Source of the DNA: Leuctra nigra | Lineage: Eukaryota; Arthropoda; Insecta; Plecoptera; Leuctridae | Length of the DNA: 64,000 nucleotides | Assembly (NCBI GenBank): GCA_934045905.1 | Contig: OW203761.1 | Coordinates: 29,376,964 to 29,440,963, forward strand | Direction of reading: 5' to 3' | Shown here: positions 22,435 to 34,700 of the stretch, piece after piece | Numbering within the stretch: the stretch's first letter is position 1 | How the letters are laid out: each line of letters begins with the position of its first letter | The notes under the pieces: generated by a model | The model's database searches: none | Told to the model about the DNA's origin: nothing | What the model saw: the letters and a program-made list of their open reading frames with translations, nothing else | Program-made: the position numbers and the translations under genes

Positions 22435-25400
22435 CTGCAAGCAAAACAACAGTTTACAAATGTTATAAACAACCATAAGAAATTATCAATCTTCTTGAAA
22501 CATCAATCTAATTTAAAATACTTATGGTCTGGTTTTCAATACTCTTGTTAAATCAGTAGACATTTACTAATGCCCGGTTTCTCAAAGCTCTGCTAAACCA
22601 GTAGTTACGTTTAACAGCTACTTAGAGTCAGTTTTTCGATGGTCTGCTAAATTTTAAACAGTTCATTATGACAATATTGCCATGACAACAACCAATGACA
22701 TTTCCAAAAAATGGCGGAAAAATCGATATTTTTTCCTTTGTGTTAGTGCTTTTTGTATAATGATTTAAATTGTGCGCCCTTGTTTATTACTTAATCGTAA
22801 TCAATCAATTGAAATATTTGATCGTATTGTAGTTCAGGAAAAGTACCAGGTAGACCAGTAGGTACCCCTAGTATTATCATTTATCAGACTTCACAAAAAA
22901 CATGAAGTTAATGTTTTTCCAGTTTATTGACTCGAATGAAGTTGTTTTCGAAGACTTGTGTATTATAGTTTCTTGATGAGTAAGTTTCTTACCCCCGCCG
23001 CCAGGTTGGAGCTCCTGTAGTAGCTGCCTCCATACGGCGACCACACGGCCAGCTGGACGATGAAGGCGATCAAGTAGAGGACGGTGATGATGGCGGTGTT
23101 CAACAGTTCCTGAACACAAGACAACATCAGTTCAGTTCATCATCCGACCCGCTCGTTTCAATACACTTTCCCAATCATAATTAGTGGCTTAATTAACACT
23201 TGAACTTGATATCGATTCATCCAATCATTATTAAATTTAAATCTCCATGGCAACAACAAATAATTCGAGGATTCTAATATAAACCTCTAATTTTCAAAAG
23301 TGTATAGAAGTAAAAAATTCTTGTCTAGGTACACAGATATTTGTATTAGAAAAGTTTGAATGTTATATTGAATAATTTATTGGTTTATTTGAATACGATA
23401 AGATAAGAACTACCAAATGTTTGATTTACCTCCGCGTCTGGAGGTCGTGAAGGTCAAGGTCATCACATAGTGAGACATCACCTGATTTTAACTCGGTATA
23501 TCTCGTAAGTGTAAACGTGATGCTAGTTTTAATTTATTGGAGGATCTGTACCACCAGAGAAAATAGAGTACCACATAGAGGAGGATCCATTTCTGGGAAA
23601 TAAATTACTTGTTACAAGTTTTATGTTGAAAAAGGAACATTTCAAGTTTAAAGTCACGTAAACCTGGTTGGTACTTGGTTGATCGTTTTTGATCGTCTAT
23701 GTACACCCGCGGTCACATAAATTGCTTGCAAAATTCTAAGTCCTTTTCAAAACTTGATTATCCAGACGAAAACACAGAGGCAAACGCAAATGACGAGCAT
23801 ATGGGATTGAAGGTTTGACGCAGTGAGTATAAATGTCTATGGTTTGATTATAAGAACCAATCAGCCACCTCATACATCAAAATTACCAACTAAGCAGTTT
23901 ACCGTCAATTATTCTGACCGTGGGTGTGTCTAAATACCCCAAGAAATGAAACATTTGTAGATTAATTAATCCCCTTCCATCGTTGTACAGAGTAAGTAAT
24001 CGAATAATCATGAATCTGAGAAGAATATTAATGAGTGCATTAGGTATGTGAAACCTGAAACTTCGTCCCGTCTCCTGCACTCGACACAAGATGCTCGTGT
24101 TCTTGAAATGTGTGTGAAATGAATGTTACCGATAGGATCCAGTTGATGGGCAGCTTGAGCGCCTCGCGGATGCCCAGGAGGTAGACGAAGCACCAGATGA
24201 GCGTGGCGATGAAGCTGGACACCACGACGAAGAGGAACCAGTGGGTGCCCCCGAGCAGAGCGGGGGAGGCGCACGCCATGCAGATGATCCCGAAAGCCTG
24301 CAGAACACAGATCATACTGTTACACTCAGTGGAACCAGTGGGTGCCCCCGAGCAGAGCGGGGGAGGCGCACGCCATGCAGATGATCCCGAAAGCCTGCAG
24401 AACACAGATCATACTGTTACACTCAGTGGAACCAGTGGGTGCCCCCGAGCAGAGCGGGGGAGGCGCACGCCATGCAGATGATCCCGAAAGCCTGCAGAAC
24501 ACAGATCATACTGTTACACTCAGTGACACCAGTGGGTGCCCCCGAGCAGAGCGGGGGAGGCGCACGCCATGCAGATGATCCCGAAAGCCTGCAGGACATA
24601 GATCACACTCAGTGTTGGATGCAGACATTTTCAAAACCATGATTTTGAGTAGTCAAAACAAAATATGAACCAGTTACATAAGTGTGATTTTATTTCGTGC
24701 ATATAGGATGCTAGTTTTAGGCACTGATCCACGTACAAACTTGGCTGAAAATTTAATAATTTTTATTCAAACAAGTTACGAAAATTGGAGGTTCGAGGAT
24801 AAAAGTCCCAGAGAAAATTGCCCATCTACGTAGTTTGGGTGCTCTAGGCACGTCGACTCTAGGAAATTTAAGAATAAGACAATAATAAAATTCTTTTTCG
24901 ACGAATGTTATAATACTGGTTTTATTGTATTATAATATACAGTTGCCAATTTGTCTTGCATATAATTATTGCCCTTTTTATACGATCCCGCCAGTAGTAT
25001 TTATAGTCACTACATAATTGCATTTGCATGCAAGATGGACGTCTACCGTTCCAATATTTTATTTGCTAAAAACTTATTCAATCGCAGACCTCGATTATTG
25101 TATTGCATCCCTGCCCATGGTAAGTGTACCTACAGACATTTCAGTCTGACATTTCAGCATTTCAATAAGAAATATTTCTTACATGAATGTGCAAGAAATT
25201 AGCGGAAAGTAGTTACAGGAAGTGTGATTAAGACGACTACTAAGGATAAGATGAACTTGACTGTCCTTGGTTCCTGTTCAGGGAGGGGTTATCCTTCCCC
25301 CTCCTACATCGCAAATATTCGATTATACTTATCAATCATTCAAACGCCATTAGGTCTTGTTTGCTATCACGAGGAAAACCAAACTTGATGCGAAATATTG

Positions 25401-25751
25401 TGCAATAATGCCTTGTCCTGCAAGTTGTGACACATCGAGCCCATGTGCATCCATTATCATGAAGACGATATAATGGCTGGAATCCAATTCTATTCTTTTC
25501 ATTTGATCCTTGGCTTCAAATTCATATGAATTGTACACAAACTGGGCACAGACACAGTAATAAAACATTTTTATATTATAGACTAGCTGACCCGCCCGGC
25601 GTTGCTCGGAAATTGTTTTTTATAGGGTGAGGGGGGGATCAGATGGATGGGGTAGTTTGTGTATAAAAAAATAGGTTGTTCGCAGAGTTCTGAAGGGTAA
25701 TTGTTCAAAATTTGGCTGAGATAGGTCAAAGGGTGTCGGAGTAGATGAAGA

Positions 25752-25798
<47 letters not shown>

Positions 25799-28700
25799 TT
25801 CTACTTTAGGTATAGATAATGTTTACACAATTAATTACTGAATCTTATGCACTCACACATTTTGAAATAATAATTGATATGCGACTCAATACCTTTTCAA
25901 TTCAACACCTTATTTGCCCGTCTCCAATATTGGTATAGAGGTATTTTCGCCATTTTTACTAAAACATGAAATATGCAAGCCCAAACCAACAATGTATTTG
26001 TATACATTGAAATGTACGTACTTTTACCATACTTTTACTTTGTAATGACCATGAGATGATAAATAAATACAAATACAAATTATTTGCTATTTCAAAATTA
26101 GTGTAAAACTGAATACCACAACCGAATAAGTACCCTTTGTCAACTTTTGGTATCAAATGATATGAAAGGCAGTGGCTCTATCTAAACCACAAAGTTAGGA
26201 TGAGTTTAAATACCAAAAGTTAATAGATTTCATAGAGTGGTAACGTTTTATCAAGGTAAGAAACGCAGACAATGGCTCATTATTAGGCTTGATCGTCACT
26301 TGAGGGTGACACCCTTACAGCAATCAAACAATAACAACAGTGTAGATTGGTTGGAATAATAGACGTAGTTTTTATCAACTTGCTTTACTTAAACTGATCT
26401 AACCTATGATTAATTTACTCGACTAAACCGGAAAGGGTTGAAACACTGAACGCCACACAGCAATAGAAAATAACACCAACTGAAATCACCGACCAGAACC
26501 GCCGTGCCAGTGGCGTGCGGTGAGACGAAACAGTGGCGAGGACAAAATGCTCGGATCATTTCTACATTCTTACGCCACAAGCGTATTAGTTTCTCACGAA
26601 ACAAAATTAACGAGATAGCAATACGAGGTTCTAATTTGTAACATGATTTCGAAAACAGTTGCATCCTAAAATCATAGAAATTAAAAAGTGCATCAGCGCA
26701 CAGTGTACGATTGATTCCAATCTAAAGATGAATGTTAATTCATGACCACTGGCAGCATCCACATACATAACCCAGAAAACTTAGGGCTCTAGTTACTTTA
26801 TGGCTCTAGCCATCGTATCAGAGTAATCGTTCCACCATCAGGCCAGGCCTTCAACCTCATCATCGTCCTCTCCAGTCACTTTTTCCAGCTGTTCTTAATA
26901 TTGACGTCTCTTCGACTTTCTTATGCTCTTTCCTTGTTGCAAATAATTTTCAATCAAAATCCTTCCGTAACTCTTGACCTCCTAACATCTATTTTTCTTA
27001 CAGCATTCCCTGGTTGACTCTCGTACCAATATTCATTGTCTTCATGTAACCACCGCAATCTTCCTTCTTCCAGAGTTCCCATCTCATCTCTCCAATCATG
27101 AATATCAATCGTTCCACTCCTAACTCTTTCCTAATTTGTTCCTAATCAACAGTGAAAGAATTTTACAAAATTGGTAAAAAGTTGACCCTCTTAGCTCTTC
27201 TTTTATGATTCAACACATCCAAAAGTGGTGACCTGGACCAACATCAGAAGTACTATTCTGGGTATGGAGACAACATAGACATTTATACTCACTAACGCAG
27301 TGAGTATAAATGTCTATGGACACAACAAGCGAGATACGGTCCGCCACTGATCTCCTTCCGTATCCGTTCTCCATCACTCTTGCAACCAACTCTGCACAGT
27401 TGCAATCAGTTGTTATGAAGAAGTGTGAGACCGCGGCATAGAGGTCACTGCCCGTCGCTCCGTTATTGTTGCACACAAGACCTTATGCGACACAACTGCC
27501 TCGGAGTCGGATTCGCGGCCACCTTGCCTCGCTCGGTCAACGCATGAGCGGCATACGTTACGATGATGGACTCTTCCGGCATTTCAGACAACACCCAACT
27601 TCCCTTCGTGTCCAGTTATATCTTCTTGATCCTTGTTTCAAGAGTTCCACTACCGGCCACTTTGTCTTGGAAGTCCACTAAAGTGCAATAATGAACTTGT
27701 TTTGAAGCTGAATTAAGTGCATTTTTGTTCTGAAAGTTAATGCTATTCAGATAGGTGTTTGCAGTAGACAATGATTTGCTTTCAAGGCTCATTAGATACA
27801 GTGAATGATCGCCCAAATCCTGACAAAATGGCCGACATGGCGTCGGCAATTCCCAAGGTTCGGGCACTCCCAAATTATTCCCAATCGCTGCTCACTTCAA
27901 TAGTTGCTGTTGAAAATGAAGTGGCGGCACTTGGATTGGAATGACTTTTTACGGAAATGCCTCCAGTCAAGAAGAATAATTGACTCGGTACTAATTCTCT
28001 GTGATGTAATGTTTGTAAGGTCACATCGCATTCTTGCACGCGATTGCTAAAGGGCATAAGAGTGGTTGCGGCTCATTTGCATTTTCCCCTCCCACCCCCG
28101 CAACGAGTCAGCTGATCTAGGTGACCGTGAAAGATTTAGCTCATAATTAGCTCGGTTTAATTGTTCCGATGACCAAGGAGTGTGACGTCACTTTCAATTT
28201 CGTCCTCTTTTCCAGTTCGTAAACTAAACGATGAGAGAAGATAGTTTTAGATCAGATTTATTCATTACTTTGCTACTGATTTTATTTTTTTAGTACATTA
28301 CATACACAATACACGATTTCTCAGAAAAATACTCAGATAACCTGTAAAAAAATTATCGAAACATAAGGTCGTCCTCGACGCTAGAAACTAAAATAATGTA
28401 ATCGCGAACTAGCATTTAAATAAAATTTAAAAACAAATTTTTTAAATTTTAAATGTAAAAAAAAAAAAATGTACACCGTATTGTATATTTTTATATAATA
28501 CGATGTGTTCTAAAACCCTAAGAAGCTAGCTTCAGTATTGTCAGTCTCTAATAGCATTTTTTTGTGATGTAATTCGGTGATGCCCCTAAAAAATAAAGCA
28601 TGATTAAGGACAGTAATAATCAATAAAATGATCAATCAATTTACTGATCTTGTATCTCTTGTTCAACGCATTCAATAAGCAAACTGGTTTTTCAGTCGTT

Positions 28701-31700
28701 CAACGTCATCTACTTGGGGAGTGACATTTCAATCATTTATGCAACATTCACGATCAGCGCCTTCAATATTTCATTTCATTTCGTCTGGCCATTCATTGGT
28801 GATGGCAGGTAATGGGGAGACCGACAACTGCCCCGAATTTACATATTTCAAATCAGGTAGATTAGTTGGGAGTCTTGATTAAATTTTGAACTCTTATCTT
28901 CTGCGGTAATCACTTTTATGACTGTCAGTAGGTACTTACGTGTCAATATAACCCTCTCGTTTTATGCAAGGTGGCGAGTGCAGTAGAACAGACAAAAAAC
29001 ATTAGCTGAAAAAATCAAGGAAGAAATCAAACCAAGACGTATGTTCATGATGATCTGCTCAACAAATATGCAGTAGAGAATAAAGCAAACTACGATGATT
29101 AACCTTTTCTAGTTAAAGTGTGTACTCCAATTTGTCGTATGTAATAACAAAAGTAAAAATGTAATATACTCGTGCCAATCCGAAGTATACTTTGGGCTTG
29201 TTTTTGACACGGCATTGGTCAATTATCATTATACCCACGTGTATAACACAGACGTTCTGTCCTTGAGTGAATCCCACATCGTCGGTTTACATCACTGCAG
29301 TAATTACTTACACAATTGCAAGCAAGCGGTGCAGGAGGATGCAGCTATTTCAAGAAGTGTGCATTTCTCTCAAGAATTCTTGTGCATCGTAATAAGTAAT
29401 AACATTGTAGTCTCATAGTCTCGCATTTCAAAAACCATCCGCCTCGACAAGCCCCACTTTCAAAAATGTCCGTGAATGAGAAAGAATTTACGCTCACTTT
29501 TTCTAAGGTTTTACGTTATTTAGTCTAAGGTTTTACCCATGCGTTGACGCTCTTTAGGCTACATTTCACCAAGATTCTAAACCCGGTTTAGAGGTTGTAA
29601 ACCTGGTTTAGGACCCTCTAAACCAGGTTTACCGCCTCTAAACCAGGTTTAGAATCTTGATGAAACGCAGCCTTAGCCGAATATTGTGTATGTACGACGA
29701 AGGCTACTGTATGTACAAAGTCTTCGTAACAATTCACTCAAACATCATCACGAGATGGATTATCCACTTATCAGAAATAAGCTAGCTACTAATTTTTTAG
29801 ATAGTCCTATCTAAAAAATTAGTAGCTATAGCTTATTTACAGCTCCTGAGCTGTAATCATAAGTAACTGATCTAGTGGAGCGGTCGCTCCACGCCAGCCA
29901 AGTCGTACGGCGCGCGCACACTCTCATATAAAGGCTGGAGCAAACCCACTTTTACTGTAAGCATCAAAGTGGCATTTTCGGCCTACTGGATCTTAAAATT
30001 GGAAAATCTCACATTGTTGCGATATATCTTAATTTCGAGCTATGGCCCACCCTACAACATATACCAAATTTGGGAACAATAGGTCACGCCCTTTGCGCGC
30101 TAGAGGGCCGTGAAAACAGTGTTTTAGGGCGGTTTTCATAATAATAATAATCTCAGTAGTAGTAGTAGTAGTCTCCTGGAATTCAAATCCGGTAACATGG
30201 CCACAGCCTAAACGGCTGAACCGATTGATCTCACATTTTTACCACGTGTGCACTTTTGGCGTCTGATTTAACCTTCACCCCATAAATTTTTTGTGCCGCC
30301 ATTTTGAAACCGGAAGTGACGTCATATCTCGACAACGGCTATACCGATCGGAACGAAATTTGCGCCAAACGATTCAGACGGTAAACTATATGGATATCAA
30401 TAGCAACAGACTAAAATTTATGTTAACGAAACCGGAAATGACGTCATGAAATTTGAAATACATCGATTGGCATTTCGGCAACAAATTTGATCCGATTATT
30501 TTGTTATTTATGTAACGTATGTACTTTTGATATCTCATTTGACTTATTATAAAACCAACCGGAAGCCGCCATTTTGAAACCGGAAGTGACATCATATGTC
30601 AATAACGGCTAAATAGATTTGAACGAAACCAGCGCTAAACAATTAAGACGGTCAACTTTATGTATTATCATCAATAATATTTTGCAGTTTCCCATACCGA
30701 AACCGGAAATGACGTCACACATTTTAAAAATCTCACAAATTTACATTTTGATACAATAAATATACTATTTGAGACAGCTTATAATAAAATGTAATCATGT
30801 TTAAATTATAATTCAAGGGGTCAGTGATTTCAGCAGCCATTTTGAAACAGGAAGTAACGTCATATCTTGAAAATTGGTTGACTGATCGGTATGAAACTAC
30901 CGCCAAACGATTCGGAAGGTCATCTCTATGAAATGGGAACAGTCACACTAGAAATTTCCTATTTATAAGACCGGAAATTACATCATTCAAATTTAAAAAT
31001 TATTATAATCCCCTCCTATATAATGAATACATATTCAGAAAACTTAAAATGATACACATCATTTATAGATATACATTCTTTGTGGCAGTGCAGTAAGTTC
31101 AGGAGCCATTTTGAAAACCGAAGTGTTGCCATATCTCGGAACTCGGTTAACTGATAGGAATGACACCTTTGCTATTCTTCATGAAAGATCATTTAAAGCA
31201 AATATATAGTACCATAGTATACGCAGATTTTCATTAGTAAACCAAATTGTCAATGGCGACTATTTTTAATGGATTTAGTAATTGTTCAATTGACGTCACA
31301 AGTTCTAAGAATAAACTAAAAAAAGGAGTGATATCCCCATAAAAAACACTCCGTGTAAAAATACCAGCCAAGTCTCTACAACTAAAAAAAATTATGAAAT
31401 CTAAAAAATTCTGCACTGAAAAGTAGTGATATCAAAAAATGGTCCAAGTCAAAACTTTATTTGAAAATCAAAAAATACTTGGCGCATCGTTTTTTTAGGG
31501 CATAATAGGTATACTACATGTATTATGTATATTTGATGTATATTTTCTATCTGGTATTTGTTGATTTTCAAATAAAGTTTTGACTTGGACCATTTTTTGA
31601 TATCACTACTTTTCAGTGCAGAATTTTTTAGATTTCATAATTTTTTTTAGTTGTAGAGACTTGGCTGGTATTTTTACACGGAGTGTTTTTTATGGGGTAC

Positions 31701-34700
31701 TGTTCTACAATGAAATAAAGCTTGATGCATAACTAAGTCTTACGAGAATTGTTTTACAGATATGGACGTTTCCAAAACTCATATATTTTTAACTTCTAGA
31801 TGGACGGATATTCCACTTAATTAGCTACAAACGTAGGAGTAAATTCTTAAATTATACTACACATTTTATTAACGTAAGTCATACTTAAAACAAATCTAAC
31901 TAAACTGAAAGAAATATTTTAAATATGACGTAACTCCTGCCCACTCATTGACCTCAATTATTATCATTGCATTTCTCTGTTTAACTTGATCAAGAGGTCA
32001 TGACCCATCAAAACGACCAATTAGGAGAGATTATACAATCTTAGAGCATTGACGGAGGAGAGTTTTTGGAAGCAATGATTCTTCCTCAAAGATTCCTAGG
32101 ACCATGAAAAGATGGAGATTACTGGATAAAAAATAATATTCTCGGATTAACGCCAGCTTGCCTGCACCATATTTCTCAGATGCGAGCCAAGATTAAATAA
32201 ATATCAACAGGTGCAAATGGAATCTTTCATATTTCATGTCTGTGATGGCAAACTACTATTAGTTTATACGGTTAAATAAATAATTTTTAATTTCCTCCGA
32301 TATAAAAAGTATTTCGGCGGGAGTTCGTTTCACCCAATTTTAATATCAGCCAGCATGCATCTGTTTCCACACATGGTGTAGCTGTAGTGACTATCTGTTT
32401 AGTATCTGCAACACGAATACTTTGTGATGTGTGAATAACTACAACACGGAAGTTCAACACAGTACGCAGTTAGGTTAATGAAGATGATGCGAAATATGTT
32501 TTATGATCTGAACCCAATTCTAAGACGGGTTCATCAGACTATATAGACGCAATCTAGGTATATGCGATTGAATTGCATCCTTATTAGTTTCCTACGATGT
32601 GTCTTTGTAGCAATGAATTGTCATGCCCACACTGAACACTCCAATATGTTACACCTCTACGTACTTTTCTTCCTCATTGCATGAGTAAGTCTGTAGGCGA
32701 CCTCATAACTTTGACATCATCATAGACTCATCGTCAGGTGATGACTTGTCCACGTAGCGCGTCATTATCTACGGTGATCGAGACAATACCAAGCATAAAG
32801 CAAACTACAATTATTATTTGGGGATTTCTATTAATTTTATAGATACATCATAGTCATATGATTATGACTAAATGATAAGAGAGCAAATCGGTTCAATTTT
32901 AGTTGCTTATCTTCCACTTCTGAAGATAGGGCGTAACATTTCCTGTATTGTCTGTATTGACAGTATAAAGGATTTTCTACAGTCCAAAATGAATCACAAT
33001 ATGAAATTGTCCTGATAAAAATCTGTTAAAAAGTAACGATGGAACAGAAGAAAGTAACTTTTACTTGATATCGCTACGCACTTGCTCTTGATTCTCCACT
33101 ATCGTGCAACAATGTGCAGTCCTGCTACTGCGAAGATTGCTATCTGAACTTCACGGCACGGTTCGTCGCTACACTTCCAGACCACGCATGCTGGCTTCAA
33201 CCTAGATTCACTTTCATTATTATTCAAGAATCTCTTTCAGCTCACACCAACAACATTGCCATATCTGTCGCCCGCTCATGTTGACTCTCGTTGCGTCATG
33301 AAGGTGCTCGGCGTCGTGCCTTATAGAGATTCTTGCGTGTATCTTGGTCAGTTATTCGCCTAATGGCAGAGCTTCCTACATGAAACAGAATGTGCAATTA
33401 CGTTGATGACTAAAGCCTGATTTACACTGTTCAAGTTTGCTTTCAAGTCCTTGAATTCAACCCTTGAATTCAACCCCTTGAATAGTCTAAACGGATAACT
33501 TGAAGCGTTCAACCCTTGAATTCAAGACTTGAAGCCATTTAGAACATGTCCTATTTTCCTTGAAGACTTGAAAGACTTGAACGACTTGAACCAATCAGAA
33601 CCCACGCCACAACTCTGGCTCCGCCCCTCTCTCCAGTATCTTTCAAGATTTTCCCGCCAATTCCAGATTTTAACATATTCTAGCAAATATTAATAAGTTA
33701 CCGATATGTCATAGTCACGAGAGACAACTGTTTCATTACTGATATAATATGTGTCTATGTGGCATCGAAAATCTAGCACAATATGTAAAAACATGTTCTT
33801 TGCAAGAAGTGAATATTTTAGGTTATGTTACGACTTGAAGCTTGAACAGTGTAAATGCCCATTCAAGTGTTTGAATTCAAGGGTTGAGTTCAAGGGCTTG
33901 AATTCAAGGACTTGAAAGCAAACTTGAACAGTGTAAATGAGGCTTAAGATATGTAGAATAAATGCAAATTACCGGCTAATAAGTGAAGTTATTGCACAAT
34001 TGCAGCGGTCTCCTTGAATAGCTTGCTGTTTTTCCTTGTCTTCAATATTTCTCATGAAAGCTCATTACTAATCGTAATTATTTCAAATGATGAATTGTTT
34101 TTAAAATCTGATATTTTCAGTTATCGGCGTTGTTTACAAAAGTTTCTCTGATGAAACTGAAATTTGAAACATACGGAAATTTGGAAATTCCAGAACCCAG
34201 AATTTGTTTTAAATAATTTGATGTAGGTAACCGTGTAATCGTTCCAAGTGATATTTTGTAGCCATTCTGTACATCAAAGCAAATTTTGACTTATTGAAAA
34301 AAATCATAACGATCATAATCTCCAATTCTGGTCTACATCGGGAAGCAAAAGCAAGCCGTCAAGCATAAGCAATACGACGGCTTGCTTATATCTAAGCGTT
34401 ATTCCATGCGTTTCCATGTCATTATACATGTAATAGCCTGAATCTTTACATTAGTCTCACAATGAAAATGAACATGAAAATCTAGCCACGACGCACAGCA
34501 GCACGTACTAAAGCTATTAGCCGGCCGATTGTGTTCAAACATTGGTCAAAGAAAGTATGAACGTGATATTTAGTTGGTATTAGGAACCATTAAAACCGAT
34601 AAAACATTGGAAGTATTTTGTCTAGACAAAGACCATTAATTTGTCAGCGGTTTGAACGGAAAATACGACTTAATTTGGGGTAGTAAATTGAGCAATTTTA

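Noticed and set aside
24197..24642. Plus-strand ORFs with EPVGAPEQSGGGARHADDPE repeats
   Set aside because: Antisense shadows of the duplicated CMTM-like exon 2.
27210..28057. Minus-strand ORFs with protein-like composition (for example SDLYAAVSHFFITTD)
   Set aside because: Stops interrupt between them, no splice sites join them convincingly, and I recognise no family. Possibly an old pseudogene or transposon fragment.
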